DNA from: Phyto melanocephala
Lineage: Eukaryota; Arthropoda; Insecta; Diptera; Rhinophoridae
Assembly (NCBI GenBank): GCA_941918925.1
Contig: OW799233.1
Coordinates: 71,575,578 to 71,639,577 of the forward strand
Length of the DNA stretch: 64,000 nt
Direction: 5' to 3'
Shown one piece after another: positions 55,990 through 64,000 of this stretch. A program made the translations under genes and the position numbers. Below the pieces are notes generated by a model. It was not told where the DNA came from and did no database searches. It saw only the letters and a list, made by a program, of their open reading frames with translations. The number at the start of each line of letters is the position of its first letter. The first letter of the stretch is position 1.

Positions 55990-57531
55990 AGGGTCAATTT
56001 AAAAAAAACGCAATTTTTGTGTCCCCGCACTTTACACTACTATTTTAGGTAAAAAAAAACAAAAAAAATAAAAATAAAAAATTTGAGAGTGATCAGCGAG
56101 GAATATGTAACAAAAAAAACGTAATTCTCAAATTTGTATGTTTGTTTTTTTGTTTATTCAGAATGGTGTTTTGTTTCTCCCTCGGACACCTTCCATACAA
56201 AAGCATGTGTCCCCCGTTAGAATTTTTAGTAAACAAAATTAAATAAAATCCAGAAAAAAGTAAATAGGCAACATTTAATGACAGTTTTCGAATTATTGAG
56301 TTTCTTTCTTGTGTTTTCATTTGTTATAGTCGTCAAAACTGAATTAGTGCGAATTTGGTGTTGCAAACAAAGGTTGTCCCCACAATTTGCATTGAGCGTC
56401 ACTTTTTTTATAATTCAAGTAATTTTACTAGTTTTCAATTTGCATTTAAATAAAGTAAATAACGTAAGGAAAGTACAAACCTTAATTATTACAAAAGTGA
56501 AAAAGCGAAAAAAAAAATTTTGTAAAAAAGTGTGCATTTGCGCAGTTTTTGTGTACACCATGGTAAGGGCGTGATAAAATTTCATGAGCGTCACGTTAAT
56601 TTTTTTAAAAGTGAATATATTAAATGTAAAAAATTGAAGTTGACAATCATTGTTTACATGGTTTCAACTCATTTTTTTATAATTTGTGAGTTTGAGAAAT
56701 AAATTGCATACGAAAAAAAACCAGAATAGGCAAATATTTCATGAGCATCACTTTTGATATATATTGCTTCATAGCTTAAAATGCTTAATTATGATTTTAT
56801 TTTTTAATTTTTAAGAGTAAAACAAAAAAATTAATGGCGGCTGAAAGAGCACAAAGATATCGAGAGAAAATAAGGCTGATAAAGCGCGTAATGACGAATA
56901 TAAAAGAAAGAAAGGTATAATCGTGGTACTTACTTACTTACTTTTTGTAAAAGAATAAACTTTTTTTCGTTAAACTTTTAATTTGGCATTATTTCTTGTT
57001 TACGTGCAACAAAATCTCTTGAGCGTCACACTTAGTTTTTTTTCCTTAAAACGCTTATAATTAATTTTTTTTAAATTAATTGCTACAAGCCTATTACTTT
57101 GCAAGTAACCTCTAAGTTCAAGTCTTTTTTTACCAAAAATTTACATATTTTCATCTTAAAATTTTAAAATAACTAGTCACTTTTAAAAAAAATTAAAAAT
57201 CAAGGTGAATCGTGATTTTGTGTTTATAATCGAAAAGGTGATTTTCGCAAAAGTCAATCTTGAGAAACAAAAGAACATCGTAGTAAGCTTGAATTTCAAA
57301 TATTTTTGCATTTTTAGCGATTTTTTATACATATTTGGTGTGTGACGCTCACGATAGAAATCATAGAAAACCTAAAAAAATTCAAAAAATATTGATCTTT
57401 TTGATAGCCTAAAAGTACCACCGGAATCTTCATCAATTTCTACATAAATTGGCCACCCCTACCGGCGAATTGAAAAAACTTTAAAAATAAGCAAAAAAAC
57501 TCGATGTGTACGTTTTTTTTTAAATTGACCC
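55990..57531. mobile_element. DNA transposon with GGGTCAATTTAAAAAAAACG ends
   Basis: Perfect or near-perfect inverted ends (GGGTCAATTTAAAAAAAACG; right end inverted GGGTCAATTTAAAAAAAAAC), flanked by ATAA on both sides. Inside, 56834-56914 encodes MAAERAQRYREKIRLIKRVM followed by GTATAA, like the first exon of a transposon protein with an RYRE(R/K) basic helix. The rest is AT-rich, with GAGCGTCAC motifs repeated about five times on both strands. Confidence 0.65.
56834..56914 (+). pseudogene. Possible first exon of a transposon protein
   Basis: ATG 56834 opens a 27-codon basic helix (AERAQRYREKIRLIK) and meets GTATAATCG, a plausible splice donor. Such RYRE(K/R) helices start many transposon proteins. 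No downstream exon was recognised before the right terminus. Confidence 0.35.
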
Positions 57532-57588
57532 ATAATTACAAATAAATATAATATAAATAATAAACATTAAATAAAATAACTGCCATTT

Positions 57589-58594
57589 TACGGGGAAACG
57601 TAAGCTGCACCATCAGCATCATCACTAGAATCATTGAGAACTTCACTTCTATTTTGCATTATTGATCTACGTTTTAATTGTCTATTTGTTGTTGCATTTA
57701 ATAACATCTCATCTACATCGCCCTCGCATTTTATCAATTGGGCCTTGGATATGCCACTTTTTTTGCAAAAAACTTTATTATTTCGTGCATATATATGCTG
57801 ATAGCCAACAGATTTTAAAGACTTGGCATGCTTTCACAGGTTTAAGGTTTATTTGCTATGGTAATCATTAACAAAAATTTTATTTGTATTATCATTTTCT
57901 TTAAACTTGAATTTTGAAGACATTAATTTTTCTTTAATAATTTTGGTCGAGAATTTCACTACTACTGATTTTTTGCTATTCTGTTTCATATCCCTCTTTC
58001 CGATAAAGTAGGCTTCTCTATATCATTTGTTTCGAATGCTACTCCAATATCTTTAGACAATTGAATAACTGCATCTCTAGCATTAACACCACTTGCCACT
58101 TCTAAACCACTAATAACACAATCATTTTTCACACGACTATCGTTTAATAGCTTTACTGTAGACTTCAGAGCTTTCACCTCATTTTTTAACTTATTGTTCT
58201 CTTTTGTTACTTCAGCAATTTTCTTTTTGTTTACTGCAACATCTTGTAAAACTTCATCAAACTTTTTCGACATAAAATTTATTGATTCAGTTAACTCATC
58301 AAGTAATTTCAATTTTTCAAGTTTTTTCAACTCTATTTTGATTGTGTTTAATTCTTCTTTTATTTCTCCACCACTTTCTTTACAAAATTGACATGCAAAT
58401 ACTTGATTCTCATCTTTTATCAATTTGTTAAACTCTCTTTTAGTTAAACCAGAGCATTTTGAGTAAAAGACTTTCCCGCACTTATCACATTCTATAAAAT
58501 CATCAAATTCTTCTTTGATTTCATATTCGCATTGATAACATATATTTTTATTATTTTTATTTGCAAAACTTCTGCGAATAACCTTTTTAGACAT
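57589..58594 (-). pseudogene. LINE ORF1: PHD-like finger, coiled coil, C-terminal domain
   Basis: RNA-binding partner of the LINE. Open from 58594 to 57986 (202 residues). Residues about 18-75 form a PHD/zinc finger (CYQCEYEIK, CDKCGKVFYSKCSGL, CQFC), and about 78-165 a Lys/Glu coiled coil. A shift near 58010 leads into the C-terminal domain (KSVVVVKFSTKIIKEKLM, YARNNKVFCKKSGISKAQL), with a TAA at about 57870, to the end at 57589. PHD-type ORF1 is known in CR1-like LINEs and could bind chromatin. Its ATG lies 155 bases downstream of the nearest predicted ribozyme cleavage site. Confidence 0.75.
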
Positions 58595-58659
58595 ATTTTG
58601 ACTTCTCCAAAAGCTGTTTTGTTTCTTTAATATATTGCAGGCTTATTTAAATGTATATA

Positions 58660-58675
58660 TATATATTAGTTTATT
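58660..58675 (+). repeat. 16-bp direct repeat, left flank of ribozyme array
   Basis: TATATATTAGTTTATT, identical to 61437-61452. Possible target-site duplication for the whole array. Confidence 0.6.
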
Positions 58676-58743
58676 TACTAAATTATTTAGGATATGCTCC
58701 CATAATTTTTCAATTATATTTATTTGGTTGTTGGGTTTAAGCT

Positions 58744-58790
58744 GGTTTATATGCATTTCACTGGTGCTTATGCCAGATCATCAGTAAACC
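58744..58790 (-). ncRNA. Hammerhead ribozyme motif, unit 1
   Basis: Read on the minus strand: stem I strand GGTTTA, core CTGATGA, stem II CTGG/CCAG with an 8-base loop, core GAAA, a minimal palindromic stem III (ATGCAT including the core A and U), then TA and the stem I partner TAAACC. Cleavage is expected after the A of AUA, between complements of 58750 and 58749. All invariant core bases (CUGANGA, GAAA, UH) are present. The one deviation is a U-U pair at the base of stem II. GGGT/ACCC can extend stem I beyond an internal loop. This is type I with very short stem III, the form found in Penelope elements and animal retrozymes, which usually cleaves as a dimer. Confidence 0.75.
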
Positions 58791-59103
58791 TTTACCCAAA
58801 TTTTTGAAAAAGTTTAAAATTTTTATAAGTTATATTTTTAAATTCTCATTAACAAAATGAGAATTCAAAAATAAAACAAAAAAAACTATAAAAAACTTTT
58901 TCAAAAACCCAACCAACAATTTTTCAATTTTAATTTATTTTATTTTTCTAATCCCTTTAGCATTTGGCTAACCGTTGGTTTACACTAAATGCTTATAAGG
59001 GCAACCGAAAAATAAAATCTTTATTTTAGTTAATTTACTAAATTATTTAGGATATGCTCCCATAATTTTTCAATTATATTTATTTGGTTGTTGGGTTTAA
59101 GCT

Positions 59104-59150
59104 GGTTTATATGCATTTCACTGGTGCTTATGCCAGATCATCAGTAAACC
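59104..59150 (-). ncRNA. Hammerhead ribozyme motif, unit 2
   Basis: Same 47 bases as unit 1. Confidence 0.75.
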
Positions 59151-59463
59151 TTTACCCAAATTTTTGAAAAAGTTTAAAATTTTTATAAGTTATATTTTTA
59201 AATTCTCATTAACAAAATGAGAATTCAAAAATAAAACAAAAAAAACTATAAAAAACTTTTTCAAAAACCCAACCAACAATTTTTCAATTTTAATTTATTT
59301 TATTTTTCTAATCCCTTTAGCATTTGGCTAACCGTTGGTTAACACTAAATGCTTATAAGGGCAACCGAAAAATAAAATCTTTATTTTAGTTAATTTACTA
59401 AATTATTTAGGATATGCTCCCATAATTTTTCAATTATATTTATTTGGTTGTTGGGTATAAGCT

Positions 59464-59510
59464 GGTTCATATGCATTTCACTGGTGCTTATGCCAGATCA
59501 TCAGTAAACC
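59464..59510 (-). ncRNA. Hammerhead ribozyme motif, unit 3 (stem I wobble)
   Basis: Core unchanged. Stem I partner is TGAACC in place of TAAACC, giving a U-G wobble in place of U-A, so pairing is kept. Confidence 0.75.
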
Positions 59511-59823
59511 TTTACCCAAATTTTTGAAAAAGTTTAAAATTTTTATAAGTTATATTTTTAAATTCTCATTAACAAAATGAGAATTCAAAAATAAAACAAA
59601 AAAAACTATAAAAAACTTTTTCAAAAACCCAACCAACAATTTTTCAATTTTAATTTATTTTATTTTTCTAATCCCTTTAGCATTTGGCTAACCGTTGGTT
59701 AACACTAAATGCTTATAAGGGCAACCGAAAAATAAAATCTTTATTTAAGTTAATTTACTAAATTATTTAGGATATGCTCCCATAATTTTTCAATTATATT
59801 TATTTGGTTGTTGGGTTTAAGCT

Positions 59824-59870
59824 GGTTTATATGCATTTCACTGGTGCTTATGCCAGATCATCAGTAAACC
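59824..59870 (-). ncRNA. Hammerhead ribozyme motif, unit 4
   Basis: Same 47 bases as unit 1. Confidence 0.75.
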
Positions 59871-60183
59871 TTTACCCAAATTTTTGAAAAAGTTTAAAAT
59901 TTTTATAAGTTATATTTTTAAATTCTCATTAACAAAATGAGAATTCAAAAATAAAACAAAAAAAACTATAAAAAACTTTTTCAAAAACCCAACCAACAAT
60001 TTTTCAATTTTAATTTATTTTATTTTTCTAATCCCTTTAGCATTTGGCTAACCGTTGGTTAACACTAAATGCTTATAAGGGCAACCGAAAAATAAAATCT
60101 TTATTTTAGTTAATTTACTAAATTATTTAGGATATGCTCCCATAATTTTTCAATTATATTTATTTGGTTGTTGGGTTTAAGCT

Positions 60184-60230
60184 GGTTTATATGCATTTCA
60201 CTGGTGCTTATGCCAGATCATCAGTAAACC
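60184..60230 (-). ncRNA. Hammerhead ribozyme motif, unit 5
   Basis: Same 47 bases as unit 1. Confidence 0.75.
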
Positions 60231-60542
60231 TTTACCCAAATTTTTGAAAAAGTTTAAAATTTTTATAAGTTATATTTTTAAATTCTCATTAACAAAATGA
60301 GAATTCAAAAATAAAACAAAAAAACTATAAAAAACTTTTTCAAAAACCCAATCAAAAATTTTTCAATTTTAATTTATTTTATTTTTCTAATCCCTTTAGC
60401 ATTTGGCTAACCGTTGGTTAACACTAAATGCTTATAAGGGCAACCGAAAAATAAAATCTTTATTTTAGTTAATTTACTAAATTATTTAGGATATGCTCCC
60501 ATAATTTTTCAATTATATTTATTTGGTTGTTGGGTATAAGCT

Positions 60543-60589
60543 GGTTCATATGCATTTCACTGGTGCTTATGCCAGATCATCAGTAAACC
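60543..60589 (-). ncRNA. Hammerhead ribozyme motif, unit 6 (stem I wobble)
   Basis: Identical to the unit 3 variant, supporting duplication of a three-unit block. Confidence 0.75.
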
Positions 60590-61001
60590 TTTACCCAAAT
60601 TTTTGAAAAAGTTTAAAATTTTTATAAGTTATATTTTTAAATTCTCATTAACAAAATGAGAATTCAAAAATAAAACAAAAAAAACTATAAAAAACTTTTT
60701 CAAAAACCCAACCAACAATTTTTCAATTTTAATTTATTTTATTTTTCTAATCCCTTTAGCATTTGGCTAACCGTTGGTTAACACTAAATGCTTATAAGGG
60801 CAACCGAAAAATAAAATCTTTATTTAAGTTAATTTACTAAATTATTTAGGATATGCTCCCATAATTTTTCAATTATATTTATTTTTTTGAAAAAGTTTTT
60901 TATAGTTTTTTTTTGTTTTATTTTTGAATTCTCATTTTGTTAATGAGAATTTAAAAATATAACTTATAAAAATTTTAAACTTTTTCAAAAATTTGGGTAA
61001 A

Positions 61002-61048
61002 GGTTTACTGATGATCTGGCATAAGCACCAGTGAAATGCATATAAACC
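61002..61048 (+). ncRNA. Hammerhead ribozyme motif, inverted copy 1
   Basis: Plus-strand motif GGTTTA-CTGATGA (61008-61014), GAAA (61033-61036), expected cut after 61042. Confidence 0.75.
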
Positions 61049-61360
61049 AGCTTAAACCCAACAACCAAATAAATATAATTGAAAAATTATGGGAGCATAT
61101 CCTAAATAATTTAGTAAATTAACTTAAATAAAGATTTTATTTTTCGGTTGCCCTTATAAGCATTTAGTGTTAACCAACGGTTAGCCAAATGCTAAAGGGA
61201 TTAGAAAAATAAAATAAATTAAAATTGAAAAATTGTTGGTTGGGTTTTTGAAAAAGTTTTTTATAGTTTTTTTGTTTTATTTTTGAATTCTCATTTTGTT
61301 AATGAGAATTTAAAAATATAACTTATAAAAATTTTAAACTTTTTCAAAAATTTGGGTAAA

Positions 61361-61407
61361 GGTTTACTGATGATCTGGCATAAGCACCAGTGAAATGCAT
61401 ATAAACC
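61361..61407 (+). ncRNA. Hammerhead ribozyme motif, inverted copy 2
   Basis: Plus-strand motif with CTGATGA at 61367-61373, GAAA at 61392-61395, expected cut after 61401. The array ends about 30 bases later. Confidence 0.75.
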
Positions 61408-61436
61408 AGCTTAAACCCAACAACCAAATAAATATT

Positions 61437-61452
61437 TATATATTAGTTTATT
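61437..61452 (+). repeat. 16-bp direct repeat, right flank of ribozyme array
   Basis: Identical to 58660-58675. Confidence 0.6.
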
Positions 61453-61551
61453 ACCAAAATTTATTAAATTTTTACAAAGTTTAAAACACTGAAAAAATGT
61501 ACGTTTTACAACCAAGGTTGCCACTCCATTTATTTATTATTAAACATTTTA

Positions 61552-61980
61552 AGCTTGGAGTTTATACATTGATATGGAAAACCAAAAAGGGTACTTTTCT
61601 GTTTTTTGGGCACTGTTTGTATTTTCTAAGTTTATTAAGCTAGAATTTCGACATTAGTAGCTATTTATCTGCGTTGAGGTTGAAAATGTTATGGGTGACC
61701 GAAAAGGTATTTTTCGCATTTTTATGGTACCTTTTGTATTTTCTACGTTTATAAAGGATGAATTGTAAAATAAAGGACTATTAATTCCAGGTGAGATTGA
61801 AAATCTTATGGGCGACCAAAAAGGTACTTTTTGGAAATTTTATGGTACGTTTTGTATTTTCAATGTTTGCGAAGTTAGAATTTCGAAATAAGTGACTATT
61901 GATACAAGGGGAGACGGAAAATGTTATGGGCGACCAAAAAGGTTCTCTTTTGGATTTTTATTGTACCTTTCGTCTATGTC
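61552..61980 (+). mobile_element. Helitron second family, internal monomer fragment
   Basis: Four ~115-bp tandem monomers (AAAAGGTACTTTT, TTTTATGGTACSTTTTGTATTT, GGTTGAAAATGTTATGGGYGACC type) matching 38640-39010. Neither Helitron end is present. Confidence 0.65.
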
Positions 61981-62000
61981 ATATGGCCGTCGTTCCTCAC

Positions 62001-62230
62001 TCATCCTGTCCTGTTTACAAAGGTGTGGATCTTTCCCAGATCAACTGGGGAAAGACAAGTTTTACTTACAAGTATTCGCTGACCTAGAATTTGGTGTCTC
62101 AAGTCCCCGAATGCAGGACAATTTCAGAGAAGATGTTCAGTTGTCTCCTCCTCTTCCTCGTTATCGCAACTTCGCATGTGTACCTATAGGCCAGTGTCCG
62201 GTAGTGTATCTTATAAGTGTACACTGCTCA
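62001..62230 (-). pseudogene. LINE 3' end (LOA/R1-type), minus strand
   Basis: On the minus strand a frame with EEEEETTEHLL, then NCPAFGDLRHQILGQRIL and a final FVNRTG stop at 62001. This is the Cys-His tail (C-x2-3-C-x7-8-H-x4-C type) that follows RNase H in LOA/R1-group LINEs. One stop replaces the usual Cys before NCPAF. It is a short 5'-truncated copy. Confidence 0.6.
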
Positions 62231-62557
62231 CCTAATACAATGTAAGAAACAATACATACCATCGTGAATTTAGTAGCGTACTAAATGTTTAAATATCATA
62301 CATGCCGACGCTTATGACTAAAACTACATATGTGATACAATTGTGTCAAATGTAATTAGAACTCATTTTGCAAAGACTGCACTTACAATTGTATAAACAC
62401 ATATGTGGGTCAACGATATCAAGTGCATGCAATTAACACAAAGCAAACGTACTCACGATGATATGTCTATGTAAATATTAAAGAATGTAATAGATGATAA
62501 GAATTATATTGAGTGATGTAGAAATCACTCAATACTAGACTATAAGCAAAATTCTCA
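62231..62557. other. Spacer, nothing recognised
   Basis: AT-rich; possibly decayed ORF1 or 5' region of the following LINE. No feature supported. Confidence 0.4.
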
Positions 62558-62797
62558 ATGTTAGTATATAAGAACCTCGAGGAGCAAAAAGGGAAGGTGT
62601 ACTTCGCGAGTACAACTATTTTTTTCAAAGTTGGTAAGACGCCCATTGGTTGGACACATAATCCAACGGAGAAGAAAGACCCTGACGAAGAAGCAAAGGA
62701 GGCAAAAGAGGATGAAGGCCACCCCGTGCCAATGAAGAGGGAGGAGTTGGAGATAACTCAATCCCAAGAAGAATCTCTTTTAGCCGAACAACAATGA
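62558..62797 (+). CDS. LINE ORF1, C-terminal part
   Basis: 79 codons ending in an acidic, Glu-rich tail (KKDPDEEAKEAKEDEGHPVP). The TGA at 62795 overlaps the ORF2 ATG (ATGA), a common coupling in this group. The zinc-knuckle part expected upstream is not visible, so ORF1 is 5'-truncated, or the frame is broken before 62558. Confidence 0.5.
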   Translation: MLVYKNLEEQKGKVYFASTTIFFKVGKTPIGWTHNPTEKKDPDEEAKEAKEDEGHPVPMKREELEITQSQEESLLAEQQ

Positions 62798-64000
62798 TAC
62801 TGCTCTTGCAGATCAATCTCCATCGAAGCAGAACGGCTACACAAGCTTTGAAGGAAAATATAACTAAAGGTAAGGTACACATAGTTCTCATTCAGGAACC
62901 CTGGACTGTTAAAGACAGAGTTACTGGATTGAATGAGTGTGATTACCAATTATTTTATGCTAAAACTGGGTCTCGACCCAGAACATGTATACTTTGTCAT
63001 AAGGGATTAAATTTTCTTTTTTCCCCAGATTTATCTACAGCGGACGCCACTACCTTAATACATGGCTCACGCAATTTAATGCTGGCATCGGTGTACCAAC
63101 CTTCTGATGCTCCGACACTACCACCAACGTCGGATTTGAGAAGTATGATAACATCGGCAAGGAGAACAGGTAGGAATATTTTAATAGGTTGTGATGCGAA
63201 CTCGCATCACCTCTCTTGGGGCAGCACGAACTGTAACAGGAGAGGAGACGCCCTATGGGAATTCCTAAATGCTAATAACTTATTTACCCTTAACTCAGGT
63301 AATAAACCTACATTTATTAACAGAATTAGGGAAGAGGTAATTGATGTGACTATATGTTCAGAAAATTTAATTGATGAAATTTGCGATTGGCACGTATCTG
63401 ATATGCACTCTTATTCGGACCATCGCTATATTTTTATGATCTTAACTCATCCGCCACCGGAACCGGTGACTTTTAGGAATAAGGCCAGGACGGACTGGCC
63501 AAATTTTAGGCTAAGTCTTCAACATAAACTCGAAAATTATCCAGAACCGGATGAAAATCTGGACACGATAGATTCGATGGTGGGAAGACTGACTGCCGAT
63601 TTTAGGGAAACTTTTGAGGAGCATTGTCCACTCCGACAAAGGCGAACCCCAAGGGAAAAGCCCTGGATGACAGGTGAACTGATTAATCTCAGGAAAGAAA
63701 CCCGAAGGCTATTTAACAGAGCCTATCGAAAGAAACAATCAGTATACTGGGACGATTACAGTGAGAAGCTCAGAATATACAACAAAGCAATAAGAATCGC
63801 CAAACGCAGATCCTGGAGGCTTTTTTGCAATCAGGTGGACAGCGTGAATGACGCTTCTAGAATTAAGAAATTCCTATCAAAGACCCACACCCAACCGGAA
63901 ACCCTCGTTGACTCGAACGGGAAAAGGTCGGAGACGATGGAGGAGATGCTAGGAATACTGATAGAGGCACACTTCCAAACGGAAATGGCGGATGACGGAG
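62794..64000 (+). CDS. LINE ORF2, endonuclease and start of RT (partial at edge)
   Basis: Open from ATG 62794 to the window end (402 codons). Endonuclease motifs: LQINLHRSRTATQAL (Asn), LIQEPW (Glu), GCDANSHHLSWGS (Asp, Asn, His) and MHSYSDHRYI (Asp-His). The linker (KPWMTGELINLRKETRRLFN, YNKAIRIAKRRSWRLFCNQV) is typical of LOA/R1-group ORF2. No stop or shift over 1.2 kb; reverse transcriptase would follow beyond the edge. Potentially functional. Confidence 0.85.
   Translation, partial: MILLLQINLHRSRTATQALKENITKGKVHIVLIQEPWTVKDRVTGLNECDYQLFYAKTGSRPRTCILCHKGLNFLFSPDLSTADATTLIHGSRNLMLASVYQPSDAPTLPPTSDLRSMITSARRTGRNILIGCDANSHHLSWGSTNCNRRGDALWEFLNANNLFTLNSGNKPTFINRIREEVIDVTICSENLIDEICDWHVSDMHSYSDHRYIFMILTHPPPEPVTFRNKARTDWPNFRLSLQHKLENYPEPDENLDTIDSMVGRLTADFRETFEEHCPLRQRRTPREKPWMTGELINLRKETRRLFNRAYRKKQSVYWDDYSEKLRIYNKAIRIAKRRSWRLFCNQVDSVNDASRIKKFLSKTHTQPETLVDSNGKRSETMEEMLGILIEAHFQTEMADDG

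Larger units (their letters stand above)
52970..58620 (-). mobile_element. PHD-finger LINE (CR1/Jockey group), interrupted
   Basis: Minus-strand LINE: ORF1 with PHD-like finger and coiled coil (57589-58594), ORF2 with endonuclease (from 55382) and remnants of reverse transcriptase. Between the ORFs lie a MITE (55473-55986) and a DNA transposon (55990-57531). The reverse transcriptase palm is deleted. The 3' end is not exact (about 52970). The ribozyme array begins about 80 bases upstream of ORF1. Confidence 0.75.
58676..61436 (-). repeat. Tandem array of 360-bp hammerhead-ribozyme units with inverted end
   Basis: Six complete units in one orientation (starting at 58676, 59036, 59396, 59756, 60116 and about 60475), a seventh cut at about 60884, then about one and a half units inverted to 61436. 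Units match at about 98-99%. Units 3 and 6 share the same variants (GGGTATAAGCTGGTTCAT and TTTATTTAAG), so the array is two trimers. Each unit holds a hammerhead motif, a long A/T stem (AAATTCTCATT..AATGAGAATT, TTTTTGAAAAAGTTT..AAACTTTTTCAAAAA) and a second palindrome (CATTTGGCTAACC..GGTTAACACTAAATG). The inversion point lies in the long stem. No ORF. Sense strand of the ribozyme is minus for the direct units. Confidence 0.85.
62558..64000 (+). mobile_element. LOA/R1-type LINE, start of element, runs off right edge
   Basis: End of ORF1 and an open ORF2 on the plus strand, with less A/T bias than the surroundings, suggesting a younger insertion. Opposite in orientation to the LINE 3' end at 62001-62230. 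Confidence 0.7.

Noticed and set aside
56278..56574. 98-codon hydrophobic ORF that looks like a membrane protein
   Set aside because: AT-rich interior of a DNA transposon; composition alone gives Leu/Phe/Val runs and there is no family match.
62561..62949. Three minus-strand ORFs near 62.6-62.9 kb
   Set aside because: Shadows of the plus-strand LINE ORF1/ORF2 coding sequence.

Overview
The window reads as pericentromere-like DNA of a higher (cyclorrhaphan) fly: very AT-rich, with almost no host coding sequence and transposons nested inside transposons. The fly call rests on the repeat content (I-factor-type and LOA/R1-type LINEs, BEL/Pao and Ty3/gypsy elements, Helitrons with microsatellite heads) and on one host gene fragment. 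That fragment is two 3' exons at 39363-39754 that look like the C-terminus of the Rieske sterol desaturase Neverland (nvd). No other nvd exon is visible upstream, so the first 39 kb is probably one intron.

Region 1 (1-1716) is the 5' part of an I-clade LINE on the minus strand. Region 2 (about 1.9-34.8 kb) is a single decayed Polinton/Maverick, a virus-like DNA transposon. Its genes in order are: a small C2H2 acidic protein, three unassigned small genes, a 44-codon ORF, an adenain-like protease and a PLA2/pX-like minor capsid protein (both minus), packaging ATPase, an unnamed structural-type gene, a fibre-like gene, a chromodomain integrase, penton, a 47-codon ORF, major capsid protein, and a convergent protein-primed PolB (minus). 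At least nine later insertions account for about 19 kb of it: a young intact BEL/Pao element, three Helitrons, three MITEs, a gypsy element and a Transib relic. Removing several of them with one target-site copy restores an open frame, so boundaries and target duplications can be read to the base.

Region 3 (34.8-39.8 kb) holds dispersed repeats, a foldback, another Helitron and the nvd exons. Region 4 (39.9-52.9 kb) is DNA-transposon debris: Tc1, a long-TIR element carrying a 226-codon zinc-type ORF, and an old inverted-repeat element (43108-49115) that received a MITE, a Tc1 and a hAT in turn.

Region 5 (53-61.5 kb) is the most unusual. A PHD-finger LINE on the minus strand has, about 70 bp upstream of its ORF1, a 2.8 kb array of 360-bp units. 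Each complete unit carries a hammerhead self-cleaving ribozyme motif (eight in all: six on the minus strand, two in an inverted segment). The array is flanked by a perfect 16-bp direct repeat. It resembles an animal retrozyme or Penelope-type repeat, or ribozyme-bearing 5' monomers of the LINE. Region 6 (61.5-64 kb) is a Helitron fragment, a LINE 3' end on the minus strand, and the start of a LOA/R1-type LINE that runs off the right edge.

A second notable point is that the BEL element carries an extra ORF behind pol. This ORF duplicates the zinc-knuckle plus aspartic-protease module, has lost the catalytic Asp, and has a good 3' splice site just before its ATG. No tRNA, rRNA or CRISPR was seen.
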